DNA of 34,919 bases from the NCBI GenBank assembly GCA_023701285.1, contig JAMPXH010000035.1:1-34919 (forward strand), in the 5' to 3' direction. Below the pieces are notes generated by a model, which was not told the origin of the DNA, made no database searches, and saw only the letters and a program-made list of their open reading frames with translations. Below are positions 7,296 to 14,509 of the stretch, in pieces (the first letter of the stretch is position 1; every line of letters begins with the position of its first letter). This DNA is from Candidatus Didemnitutus sp. (GTDB lineage: Bacteria > Verrucomicrobiota > Verrucomicrobiia > Opitutales > Opitutaceae). The translations under genes were made by a program, and so were the position numbers.

Positions 7296-8614
7296 TTGGC
7301 GATGATCTCCTTGAGCCGGCGGAAACTCTCCGCGCGGGGCGTGTGCTCATCCACGCTCTGGCGGAGGAATTGGCGCAGCGGCTCGTGCAGGGCGATGGCC
7401 CGGTCGAGCGCGGCGCTGGCGCCCTTCTGGTAGGCGCCGATCGAGACGATGTCCTCGTTGCGCCGGTAGAGCGCCAGCATCTCGCGGGCACGGGCGGCGA
7501 GCTCCACCTCGTCCGGCGTGCAGACGTCGCGCGTGAGACGGCTCACGCTCTCGAGCACGTCGACGGCCGGGTAGTGGTTGAGGTGCGCCAGTTGGCGCGA
7601 AAGCACCAGGTGTCCGTCAAGGATGCCGCGCACGGCGTCGGCGACGGGTTCGTTCATGTCGTCGCCCTCGACGAGCACGGTGTAGAGCGCGGTGATGGCG
7701 CCGGCCTCGCCCGCGCCGGCGCGTTCGAGCAGGCGCGGCAGCAGCGCGAAGACAGACGGCGTATAGCCGCGCGTCGCGGGCGGCTCGCCGATGGCGAGGC
7801 CGATCTCGCGCTGCGCCATGGCGAAACGCGTCACGGAATCCATCATCAGCAGCACGCTCTTGCCCTGGTCGCGGTAGGCCTCCGCGATCGCCGTCGCGGT
7901 GAAGGCCGCGCGCAGGCGCAGCGGTGCGGGCGTGTCGGAGGTCGCCACGACCACGATGGAGCGTTTCAGGCCTTCGGGGCCGAGGTCCTTCTCGATGAAC
8001 TCGCGGACCTCGCGGCCGCGCTCGCCCACGAGCGCCACGACCACGACGTCCGCCGTGCAGCCGCGCGCGATCATGCCGAGCAAGGTCGATTTGCCCACGC
8101 CGGAACCGGCGAAGAGACCAATGCGCTGGCCGCGGCCCACAGGAGTGAAGGTGTCGAGCACGCGCACGCCCGTCTGCATGGCCTCGCGGATGCGCTGGCG
8201 CCGCAGCGGATGCGGCGGCACGCCTTCGCGCTCGGTGCGGTCGACCGGCAGCAAACCGAGCGCATCGAACGGACGGCCCAGCGCGTCGAGCACGCGGCCG
8301 AGCAATTCCGGACCGGGACGCGGCAGCGGCGGCCGGGACGCAGCCGCGACCTCGCAGCCCACGTGCAGCCCGGCGATCTCGCCCAGCGGCATGAGCAGCA
8401 CACGGTGTTCGCGGAAGCCCACGACCTCCGCGCGCACCGCGAAATCCGTGCGCGGCGAGCGGACATTGCACAGTTCGCCCAGGCCGACGTTCGGGCCTTC
8501 CGACTCGATGATGAGCCCCGCCACGCCCGTGACCGCGCCCACGCGCTGCACCGACGGCACATGCCGCACCTGGGAGCGCAGGACCTCGACGAGCGGTGCG
8601 ACCACGGGGTTCAC
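7292..8614 (-). CDS. fliI: Flagellum-specific ATPase FliI
   Basis: FliI is the hexameric ATPase that unfolds and delivers export substrates. The 440-aa product has normal length. It carries an N-terminal beta-barrel domain, Walker A 'GSGVGKST' (residues 170-177), the 'VVALVGERGREVREFI' segment, Walker B 'SVLLMMDSVTRFA' (Asp259), and the 'GEPPATRGYTPSVFALLPRLLERAG' motif (quoted in part) typical of type III ATPases. The start is GTG 8614 with GGAG about 9 nt upstream. Unlike the other junctions in the operon, 137 nt separate it from fliH; that gap holds a duplicated palindrome (see the repeat entry). Confidence 0.97.
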   Translation of the reverse strand: MNPVVAPLVEVLRSQVRHVPSVQRVGAVTGVAGLIIESEGPNVGLGELCNVRSPRTDFAVRAEVVGFREHRVLLMPLGEIAGLHVGCEVAAASRPPLPRPGPELLGRVLDALGRPFDALGLLPVDRTEREGVPPHPLRRQRIREAMQTGVRVLDTFTPVGRGQRIGLFAGSGVGKSTLLGMIARGCTADVVVVALVGERGREVREFIEKDLGPEGLKRSIVVVATSDTPAPLRLRAAFTATAIAEAYRDQGKSVLLMMDSVTRFAMAQREIGLAIGEPPATRGYTPSVFALLPRLLERAGAGEAGAITALYTVLVEGDDMNEPVADAVRGILDGHLVLSRQLAHLNHYPAVDVLESVSRLTRDVCTPDEVELAARAREMLALYRRNEDIVSIGAYQKGASAALDRAIALHEPLRQFLRQSVDEHTPRAESFRRLKEIIAK

Positions 8615-8629
8615 GTTGAAACTCCAGTC

Positions 8630-8704
8630 TTACTTAATACGTAAAGATGCCACGCACGTCTGCACGGTGCGCGCCCGGGCACCTTTACGTAATACGTAAA
8701 GATG
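8630..8704. repeat. Duplicated palindromic element in the fliH-fliI gap
   Basis: Read on the minus strand, a unit beginning CATCTTTACGTATTA occurs twice, at 8704-8685 and 8649-8630, with 19 of 20 bases identical and starts 55 nt apart. The copy nearer fliH is part of a perfect inverted repeat with 9-bp arms (CTTTACGTA 8683-8691, TACGTAAAG 8693-8701) around one base. The copy nearer fliI has decayed on one side. Between them lies a GGTGC...GCACC hairpin. The AT-rich units stand out in GC-rich DNA. They could be an operator pair, an internal promoter region for fliI, or a dispersed intergenic repeat. Confidence 0.75.
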
Positions 8705-8751
8705 GCTTGGGCGGGGGACGGTTGGAGCGAAGGGGACACTTGAGGAGGAAA

Positions 8752-9330
8752 TCAGGTGCCGGTGAGGCCTTGGGCGAGGGCGGCGAGCTTGGTCTGCTGG
8801 CGGGCGTCGGTGAGGCCGAAGCGGGAGCGCACGAGGCAGTCGCCGGGGGCGAGCGCGGCGTCCGTGCGGATGCGCAGGTCGGGGTAACGGAGAAGCCAGT
8901 CGGGATTGAGGGACTGGAGGAGCTCGGCGTCGCGCGCGCAGAGGGAAATCTCGAGGCCTTCGCGTTCGGGGAAAAGTTGTTCGAGCGATTCGCGGCAGAG
9001 CTGCTCGACGACGGCGGCGGGCGGTTCGTAGCCGGCGAGGAGCCGGCGCGCGATCTCGATGGCGAGACCGGGGAGCGCGTCGCGGAGCTGGGTGGTGAGC
9101 GCGGCGTCGAGGCCGGAGAGTTTCTCGAGCACGCCGTGGCTGAGTTGTTCCATGTCATGGCGCAGCTCGACCATCTGGTGGTCGGCGACGGCGCGGGCGG
9201 CGTCGACGCCCTGACGGTAGCCTTCCTGCACCTTGGCGGCGACCTCGGCCTCGGAGAACCGGCTGCCGCGACCGGGCAACACCGCACCGGCGAGCGCGCG
9301 GTCGAAGGCGATGAGCTTGAGGTAGGCCAT
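8752..9330 (-). CDS. fliH: Flagellar assembly protein FliH
   Basis: FliH binds FliI as a dimer, keeps it inactive until docking, and anchors the complex to the C ring through FliN. The 192-aa product has an Ala/Glu/Gln-rich helical middle ('EAEVAAKVQEGYRQGVDAA', then a long helix). A C-terminal domain follows, with 'LAIEIARRLLAGYEPPAAVVEQL' (quoted in part), 'RDAELLQSLNPDW', and a beta strand ending 'ALAPGDCLVRSRFGLTDA' where FliH/YscL proteins usually carry a GGC-like segment. The start is ATG 9330; the in-frame extension upstream is Arg/Pro-rich shadow sequence. It lies 11 nt downstream of a small ORF. Confidence 0.9.
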   Translation of the reverse strand: MAYLKLIAFDRALAGAVLPGRGSRFSEAEVAAKVQEGYRQGVDAARAVADHQMVELRHDMEQLSHGVLEKLSGLDAALTTQLRDALPGLAIEIARRLLAGYEPPAAVVEQLCRESLEQLFPEREGLEISLCARDAELLQSLNPDWLLRYPDLRIRTDAALAPGDCLVRSRFGLTDARQQTKLAALAQGLTGT

Positions 9331-9341
9331 GGTGGGAGCGA

Positions 9342-9533
9342 TCAGCGCCGGGCGGCGGGACGCGCACGCGAGCGCGACGGGCGCGGCCGGCGCGCGGGCA
9401 CGACGGCGGGGCCGGCGGGCACGGCGCGGTGCGCCATGAAGGGAGGCGTGCCGTCGTCGAAGCTGCGCATGACGGCGCGCATGACTTCGTTGGGGAGCGG
9501 GGCGGCGGCAGCGTAGGGGAAGTGGTCGGGCAT
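9342..9533 (-). CDS. Unrecognised 63-aa protein between fliG and fliH
   Basis: I do not recognise this product. Its ATG lies 5 nt after the fliG stop codon, and its stop lies 11 nt before the fliH ATG. It therefore fills exactly the 208-nt gap that would otherwise be the second longest in the operon. About nine of ten codons end in G or C, as in its neighbours, and the first half has ordinary composition (MPDHFPYAAAAPLPNEVMRA, then SFDDGTPPFMAH). The last 20 residues are Arg/Pro/Ala-rich, so it would be a small basic, probably soluble protein. It could be a true operon member, or a decayed or alternative N-terminal part of FliH. Confidence 0.55.
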   Translation of the reverse strand: MPDHFPYAAAAPLPNEVMRAVMRSFDDGTPPFMAHRAVPAGPAVVPARRPRPSRSRARPAARR

Positions 9534-9538
9534 GGCGG

Positions 9539-10555
9539 TCAGGCGACGAGGGCTTGCGACTCGGAATCGAGGGAGATCTGGCCTTCCTCCTCGAGCCGGC
9601 GGACGGCCTGGATGATGACATCCTGCGCGGCCTCGACGTCCTTGAGCCGGACGGGCCCGAGGAGTTCGATCTCCTCGCGGAGGCCTTCGGCGGCGCGCTT
9701 GGAGAGGCCGGCGTAGATCTTGGTGCGCAGGGCCTCGCTGGCGGATTTCATGGCGATGGCCAGGTTGCCGGAATCGACCTCGCGGAGGACGCGCTGCAGG
9801 TCGGCGGCGGCGAGGCGGTTGAGGTCCTCGAAGCTGAAGAGTTTCTTGCGGATCGCGGCGCCGAGGGTGGCGTTGCGCTCCTCGAGGCGGGCGAGGAGGG
9901 CCTTGGACATTTCCTTGTCGAGCGAGTTGAGCAGGCCGGCCACGGCGCGCACGCCGCCGCTGTGGTGGAAGGCGGGGCGCATCTTGCTGTCGAAGTGCTT
10001 GCCGAGGGAGCGGACGATCTTGCTGACGAGCTCGAGCGAGGTGGAGTCGATGGTGCCGAGGCGCTCGATCACTTCCTCGCGGAGTTCGGGGCTGAGCAGG
10101 CCGAAGACCTCGGCGGATTTCGTGGGATCGAGATAGGAAAGCACGAAGGAGATGGTCTGCGGCTGCTCGTGCTTGATGAGGTTGTAGACCTGCCGGCCTT
10201 CCATCTCGGCGATGTCGCTCATGACCTCGACGGAATTGCCGACGGGGCCGACGCGGCTGATGATGGAGGAGGCCTTGTAATCGCCCTTGGCGATCTCGAG
10301 CGTGCGCTGCGCGAAGGCGATGCCGCCGAGCGCGGAGCCGACGCTCCCGGCGATGACGGAGGAGAATTCGTCGATCGCCTGCTTCTGCACCTCAGCCGGG
10401 ATCATCGGAAAGGTCGACATCTCGCGGCAGAGCAGCTCGACCTCGCCGTCGTCGAACTGCTTGAGCACCTCGGCCGCGGCCTCGGGGCCGATGCAGATGA
10501 GGAAGACGGCGAGCTTCTGCTGGCGGGAGAGCTTGGAGTAATCGAGATCGGCCAT
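9539..10555 (-). CDS. fliG: Flagellar motor switch protein FliG
   Basis: FliG is the C-ring protein that contacts the stator and generates torque. The 338-aa product is of normal length. The N-terminal domain begins 'LSRQQKLAVFLICIGPEAAAEVLKQF'-like (quoted in part) and binds FliF. The middle armadillo domain carries the FliM-binding region as EQPQT (about residues 130-134), where the usual motif is EHPQ. The C-terminal domain has the charged torque helix around 'LKDVEAAQDVIIQAVRRLEEEGQI' (in part). It follows fliF with a 21-nt gap. The His-to-Gln change in the EHPQ motif is the only oddity seen. Confidence 0.97.
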   Translation of the reverse strand: MADLDYSKLSRQQKLAVFLICIGPEAAAEVLKQFDDGEVELLCREMSTFPMIPAEVQKQAIDEFSSVIAGSVGSALGGIAFAQRTLEIAKGDYKASSIISRVGPVGNSVEVMSDIAEMEGRQVYNLIKHEQPQTISFVLSYLDPTKSAEVFGLLSPELREEVIERLGTIDSTSLELVSKIVRSLGKHFDSKMRPAFHHSGGVRAVAGLLNSLDKEMSKALLARLEERNATLGAAIRKKLFSFEDLNRLAAADLQRVLREVDSGNLAIAMKSASEALRTKIYAGLSKRAAEGLREEIELLGPVRLKDVEAAQDVIIQAVRRLEEEGQISLDSESQALVA

Positions 10556-10576
10556 GGCGGAGCGGACGGGGCGGCG

Positions 10577-12175
10577 TCAGTTCTTGCTCGCAGGCGTGCC
10601 GACCCAGTCGCGAAGGGCGGTGCCGACGTTGGCGGGTTTCTGGCGGACGAGCTGGTTGATCATGTCGGCCGTGAGCACCTGGCCGCTTTGCAGGGAGCGG
10701 GCGGCGAGCTCGGGCGGCATCGCGAAGACCTCGACCGGCACGGGCTCGGGCTTCTGCCGCGAGAGCAGGCGGAGGAAGATCAGCAGCACGATGGCGGCGC
10801 CGGCGACGGCGGCCCAGCGGGCGGCGACCTCGATCCATCCCTGGATGCGCGTCTCCTGCTGGATGGTCTCGACGGTCTGCGCGACGGGCTCGGCGGCGAA
10901 CGGCATCTCCTGGAGCGTGACGATGGCGTCGAGCGGCTGGCCGGCGACGGGCTTGAGGCCGAGGGCGTTGACGACGACCTGGCGGAGGGTGTTCAACTCC
11001 TCGGGCGTGCGGCGTTGCTCGGTGGGCGCGGTGCCTTCGGGGGCGCCGGCGGGCGGCGGCACGAGGCGCGGGGCGATGAGGACGGAGGCGGTGACGTTGC
11101 GGATGGAACCGGGATTGCGCGTGACGTTGGTCGTGGTGCGGTTGATCTCGTAAGCGGTCGTGCGGTTCTTGCGGTTCTGCTCGGAGGTGGAGACGGGGCG
11201 GGCGGCGGCCTGCTCGGGCGCGACCTTCTCGGGGACGTTGGCGCTGACGCCGGTGGCGCCGCCAGAAGTGCGGGTCTCGGCGGTGTTGGAAACATCCTCG
11301 GTGATGGTCTGAGAACGGATGACCTGGCCGTCGGGGTCGTAGCGTTCCTGCACCTGCGTCATGGCCTCGGTTTCGATCTCGGCGGAGACGCGGACGACGG
11401 CCTGGCCGGGGCCGATGACGAGGCCGAGCATGGACTCGACCTTGCGGGCGAGGTAATCCTCGACCTGCTGGCGGTAGCGCATCTGGGAGGAGGCGGAGCC
11501 GAGCGTCGGGTCCTGGCGCAATTCCTCGGAGAGCACGCGGCCGCGGTTGTCGACGACGGCGACCTGGTCGGCGACGAGGCCTTGGACGGAGTTGGCGACG
11601 AGGTGGCGGATGGCGTTGACCTGATCGAGTTCGAGGCGGCCGCCGCCGACATCGACGAAGACGGAGGCGGTGGGGCGCACGCCGGTGTCGGTGAGGAGCA
11701 GGCGGTTTTCCGGCTGCACGATCATGACGCGCGCGGCGCGGACGCCCTGGACCTGACCGATGGTGCGGGCGAGTTCGCCCTGGATGGCGCGGAGGTAATT
11801 GGTGCGCTGGACGAAGTCGGAGAGGCCGAACTGGCCCTTGTCGAAGATCTCGAAGCCCACGCCGTCGCCGCCGGGGAGGCCCTTGCCGGCGAGTTCCATG
11901 CGGAGCTTGTGCACCTGGTCGGAGGGCACCTGCACGGCGCTGCCGCCGGAGGTGACCTGGTATTTCACGCCCTGCGTCTGGAGATGGCTGATGATGGCGG
12001 CGGAGTCCTTGTCGCCGAGGCGCGCGTAGAGCAGCTGGTAATCGGGGCGGCGCGCCCAGAACGTCACGGCCACCATGCCGCCGATGACGGCGACGGTGGC
12101 GACGATGAGCGAGACCCGCTGGTTGAGACCGAGCTGGTTCCAGAGCGTGAGGAGCGAGGTGAGGAAATTCTTCAT
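10577..12175 (-). CDS. fliF: Flagellar MS-ring protein FliF
   Basis: FliF builds the membrane MS ring on which the C ring and export gate assemble. The 532-aa product has a first membrane helix at about residues 20-42. A periplasmic YscJ/FliF domain follows, with 'YQLLYARLGDKDSAAIISHL' and 'RTNYLRAIQGELARTIGQV' patterns. The ring-building region follows, and a second membrane helix near residue 460 ('VAGAAIVLLIFLRLL'). A cytoplasmic tail ending 'NVGTALRDWVGTPASKN' forms the FliG-binding peptide. All expected parts are present. It sits 16 nt after fliE and 21 nt before fliG. Confidence 0.97.
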   Translation of the reverse strand: MKNFLTSLLTLWNQLGLNQRVSLIVATVAVIGGMVAVTFWARRPDYQLLYARLGDKDSAAIISHLQTQGVKYQVTSGGSAVQVPSDQVHKLRMELAGKGLPGGDGVGFEIFDKGQFGLSDFVQRTNYLRAIQGELARTIGQVQGVRAARVMIVQPENRLLLTDTGVRPTASVFVDVGGGRLELDQVNAIRHLVANSVQGLVADQVAVVDNRGRVLSEELRQDPTLGSASSQMRYRQQVEDYLARKVESMLGLVIGPGQAVVRVSAEIETEAMTQVQERYDPDGQVIRSQTITEDVSNTAETRTSGGATGVSANVPEKVAPEQAAARPVSTSEQNRKNRTTAYEINRTTTNVTRNPGSIRNVTASVLIAPRLVPPPAGAPEGTAPTEQRRTPEELNTLRQVVVNALGLKPVAGQPLDAIVTLQEMPFAAEPVAQTVETIQQETRIQGWIEVAARWAAVAGAAIVLLIFLRLLSRQKPEPVPVEVFAMPPELAARSLQSGQVLTADMINQLVRQKPANVGTALRDWVGTPASKN

Positions 12176-12191
12176 CTAGCGAAGGCGGGCG

Positions 12192-12548
12192 TCACACCTG
12201 CAGGCGCATGAGCTCCTGGTAGGATTCGACGAGTTTGTTGCGGACCTCGACCATCAGCGTGAACGCGACGGAGGCCTCCTGCATGGCGATGACGGATTGG
12301 TGCAGCTGGTCGGACTCGCCGAGGAGCACGCGCTGGGTGAGTGCGCCGGCCTCGGCCTGCTTGGTGCCGACGGTCTCGACAAGCCCGTCGAGCATCGTGC
12401 TGAAGCCGTTGGCGGGCGGCGCGTCGGCGGCGCGGACGGAATCCGGCAGCGGCTGGGCGAGACCGGCGGGGGATTTCTCGCGCAACGCATCGGCGCGCGC
12501 GAGCGCCTGGGGGATGAGGCTGGAGTAGACGGAGCCGACGGGGGACAT
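12192..12548 (-). CDS. fliE: Flagellar hook-basal body complex protein FliE
   Basis: FliE is the adaptor between the MS ring/export gate and the proximal rod. The 118-aa product has a variable N-terminus. Its conserved C-terminal half has 'FSTMLDGLVETVGTKQAEAG', 'LLGESDQLHQSVIAMQEASV' and the closing 'LMVEVRNKLVESYQELMRLQV' (quoted in part), the standard FliE signature. It is exported by the flagellar apparatus, so no Sec signal is expected. Its position flgB-flgC-fliE-fliF is the textbook order. Confidence 0.96.
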   Translation of the reverse strand: MSPVGSVYSSLIPQALARADALREKSPAGLAQPLPDSVRAADAPPANGFSTMLDGLVETVGTKQAEAGALTQRVLLGESDQLHQSVIAMQEASVAFTLMVEVRNKLVESYQELMRLQV

Positions 12549-12572
12549 CGAGGGAGGCGCGGGGCGGCGGGG

Positions 12573-12986
12573 TTACTTGCCGATCTCGAGCGTTTTCATC
12601 GCGAGGTTGCGGCCGTTCTTCACGACGGAGAGGTTGGCCTCGTAGGCGCGGGTGGCGGTGATGAGGTCGACCATCTCGAAGGCGAGGTTGACGTTGGGCA
12701 TGCGGACCATGCCGTCCTCGCCGGCGTCGGGGTGCTGGGGATTGTAGACGGACTGGCCGGGCGAGCGGTCGTTGGTGACGCCGCCGATGCGGACGGACTG
12801 GAGCGAGGTGCCTCCGGCGCGTTTGACGAGTTCCGTCTCGAAGGAAACGACCTGCCGCAAATAGGGTCCGCCGTCGGCGGTGCGCGTGGTCTGGGCGTGG
12901 GCGATGTTCTGCGCGACGATGTCGAGCCGCATCTTCTGCGCGGAGAGGGCGCTCGAGGTGACGGCGACGGCCGGGATGAGATTCAT
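12573..12986 (-). CDS. flgC: Flagellar proximal rod protein FlgC
   Basis: FlgC is one of the proximal rod subunits. The 137-aa product shows the rod-family N-terminal helix ('ALSAQKMRLDIVAQNIAHAQTT'-like, with the NIAHAQTT variant of the usual NIANAxTT). It then has 'GGPYLRQVVSFE', the 'YNPQHPDAGEDGMVRMPNVNLAFEMVDLI' segment (quoted in part) and a C-terminal helix with 'TRAYEANLSVVKNGRNLAMKTLEIGK' (in part). These are diagnostic of FlgC. It lies 26 nt after flgB and 24 nt before fliE. Confidence 0.97.
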   Translation of the reverse strand: MNLIPAVAVTSSALSAQKMRLDIVAQNIAHAQTTRTADGGPYLRQVVSFETELVKRAGGTSLQSVRIGGVTNDRSPGQSVYNPQHPDAGEDGMVRMPNVNLAFEMVDLITATRAYEANLSVVKNGRNLAMKTLEIGK

Positions 12987-13012
12987 GGGGTGGCGGGGCG
13001 AAGGCGCGCGGC

Positions 13013-13396
13013 TCAGACGGAGCGGCCGGTGATGGCCATCTTGAGCTGCTTGATGTTCCGGGAGACGACGTCGGTGAGGAACTCGTATTCGACCGCGTTG
13101 CGGTTCATGGCCAGCAGCTCGGTCTCGATCTCGACGGTGTTGCCATCAGGGCGGACGGTGCGCGCCTGCGGGTCCTCGATGAGGCGCGGCTGGAGGCCGG
13201 CGGGGCTGACGAGGCTGCCGGACTGGACGCTCGCCTTGAGTTGGGCGGCGAAGTCGGGGTTCACGTCGAGGCGGCGGTAGCCCGGCGTCTCGGCGTTGGC
13301 GATGTTGGCGGCGATGGCTTCCTGCCGCAGCGCAGCGGCATCGAGCATTTTTCGGGCGATCTGGTAATTCGGGGACTGGAAGATCGGATCGACCAT
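13013..13396 (-). CDS. flgB: Flagellar proximal rod protein FlgB
   Basis: FlgB is the first proximal rod subunit and here the first gene of the operon. The 127-aa product has the rod signature 'RQEAIAANIANAETPGYRRLDV' (quoted in part), a middle 'DGNTVEIETELLAMNRNAVEYEFL' segment with the conserved NxVxxE/MxxNxxxY pattern, and a terminal helix ending 'KQLKMAITGRSV'. The ATG at 13396 has no strong Shine-Dalgarno sequence. A 276-nt divergent region separates it from cheR and presumably holds the operon's main promoter. Confidence 0.97.
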   Translation of the reverse strand: MVDPIFQSPNYQIARKMLDAAALRQEAIAANIANAETPGYRRLDVNPDFAAQLKASVQSGSLVSPAGLQPRLIEDPQARTVRPDGNTVEIETELLAMNRNAVEYEFLTDVVSRNIKQLKMAITGRSV

Positions 13397-13468
13397 GCGT
13401 CGCGCAATAACACGCGCCGTGCCAGTGCGCGCCCCGCCCGCGTAATCAACCGGGGCTCAGCGAAATAA

Positions 13469-13498
13469 ATTACTCTTTGTCGCGGACGCGCCGATCAA
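13469..13498 (-). promoter_or_regulatory. Possible sigma-70-type promoter for the flagellar operon
   Basis: On the minus strand a TTGATC (13498-13493) is followed after 18 nt by AGTAAT (13474-13469), a 4/6 match to each of TTGACA and TATAAT. It lies in the most AT-rich part of the flgB-cheR divergent region, about 70 nt before flgB. No good sigma-54 or sigma-28 site was found for this direction. The match is modest and could be chance. Confidence 0.35.
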
Positions 13499-13530
13499 CG
13501 CACCGGAGCCGGTGCGCGGCGGCGGCGCGG

Positions 13531-13550
13531 GCGGCAGAAATTGCCGGGCG
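13531..13550. repeat. 20-nt exact repeat shared with fliK (4811-4830)
   Basis: The 20 bases at 13531-13550, core GGCAGAAATTGCC, occur identically and in the same orientation at 4811-4830 inside fliK. The flanking bases differ on both sides. The core is a short imperfect palindrome (GGCA...TGCC). It may be a shared binding site or coincidence. Confidence 0.5.
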
Positions 13551-13630
13551 ATTCCCACGCGCGGCGAACAACGGGGAAAAGCAACCCGCCGCACGCGGCG
13601 ACAATTTATCCGCAAAAGACCGGCCGCGGC

Positions 13631-13657
13631 TTAATCGCGGCCGCGAACGGCCGATGA
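13631..13657 (+). promoter_or_regulatory. Predicted sigma-28 (FliA) promoter of the cheR operon
   Basis: TTAA (13631-13634), 15 nt, then GCCGATGA (13650-13657) match the flagellar sigma-28 consensus TAAA-N15-GCCGATAA with a 7/8 -10 element. The expected transcription start near 13664 leaves only about 9 nt before the cheR ATG at 13673, an unusually short leader with no Shine-Dalgarno. The -35 lies in the 7-nt loop of an inverted repeat with 8-bp arms (13621-13628 and 13636-13643), a possible operator. Confidence 0.6.
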
Positions 13658-13672
13658 AGTTGGTTGCCTCCG

Positions 13673-14509
13673 ATGAGGGAAAAGGAATTCGAGTTCATTC
13701 GCACCCTGGTTTACGAGCACAGTCGCATCAACCTCGGCCCCGACAAACGGGAGCTGGTGGCGGCTCGGCTCGGCAAGCGACTGCGCGCGCGCCAACTGAC
13801 GACCGTCCAGGATTACTGCACGCTGCTGCAGCAGGACCGCGACGACGAAGAGCTCGCGCACCTGATCGACGCCATCTCCACCAACCACACGTTCTTCTTC
13901 CGCGAGAACGCGCACTTCGATTTCGTGCGCACGCAGATCGTGCCGGAGATGCTCGCGCGGCGGACACAGGACCGCGCGCCGGCATTCAACGCGTGGAGCG
14001 CGGCCTGTTCCTCGGGCGAGGAGCCCTACTCGCTCGCCATCACGCTGCACGAGGCCCTGCCCGAGTCCGGCCTCTGGCCTTGGAAGATCGAGGCCACCGA
14101 CATCTCGCACCGCATCCTCGCGAAGGCGCGCGCCGGCATCTATCGCAGCGACGTCGTGGAAAAACTGCCGCCCGCGATGCTGAAGACATATTTCCAGCGC
14201 GGCGTCGGCCCGCAGGAGGGCAACTACCGCATCCGGCCCGCGATCGCCGCCCGCGTCTCCTACCAGCACCTCAACCTGCTCGACGGCGAGCCGCCGTTCA
14301 CCGCGCCGTTCCACGTCATCTTCTGCCGGAACGTCATGATCTACTTCGACCGCCCGACGCAGGAGGAACTGGTGAACAAGCTCACGCGCCGGCTCCTGCC
14401 CGGCGGCTACCTGCTCGTCGGCCACTCGGAAAGCCTCACCGGCATCCGCCACCGCCTGCAGATGGTGCGGCCCGCCATCTACCGTCTGCCGCCCGGCGTC
14501 ACGCCATGA
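13673..14509 (+). CDS. cheR: Chemotaxis protein methyltransferase CheR
   Basis: CheR transfers methyl groups from S-adenosylmethionine to glutamates of chemoreceptors for adaptation. The 278-aa product has the N-terminal helical domain ('FEFIRTLVYEHSRINLGPDKRELVAARLGKRL', in part), then 'ISTNHTFFFRENAHFDF'. The SAM-binding motif 'AWSAACSSGEEPYSLAI' follows, and 'FHVIFCRNVMIYFDRPTQE', the last the conserved CRNxxIYF motif. No C-terminal TPR or receptor-tethering pentapeptide-binding extension is obvious. The start is ATG 13673; a TTG at 13664 is in frame but lies at the predicted transcription start. It overlaps cheB by 4 bp (ATGA). Confidence 0.95.
   Translation: MREKEFEFIRTLVYEHSRINLGPDKRELVAARLGKRLRARQLTTVQDYCTLLQQDRDDEELAHLIDAISTNHTFFFRENAHFDFVRTQIVPEMLARRTQDRAPAFNAWSAACSSGEEPYSLAITLHEALPESGLWPWKIEATDISHRILAKARAGIYRSDVVEKLPPAMLKTYFQRGVGPQEGNYRIRPAIAARVSYQHLNLLDGEPPFTAPFHVIFCRNVMIYFDRPTQEELVNKLTRRLLPGGYLLVGHSESLTGIRHRLQMVRPAIYRLPPGVTP

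Noticed and set aside
9331-9621. N-terminal extension of FliH from an upstream in-frame start
   Set aside because: The extension is Arg/Pro/Ser-rich, overlaps the end of fliG and does not look like FliH; ATG 9330 fits better.
9554-12211. An 885-codon plus-strand open frame opposite fliF and fliG
   Set aside because: It is a GC-driven shadow of two well-identified minus-strand genes, with Gly/Asp/Glu/Ala-repetitive composition and no recognisable domain.
13397-13440. Possible sigma-54 promoter for flgB (TGGCACG on the minus strand)
   Set aside because: The GG element has no GC at the required 10-nt distance; the position reads GTGTT instead of TTGCA.
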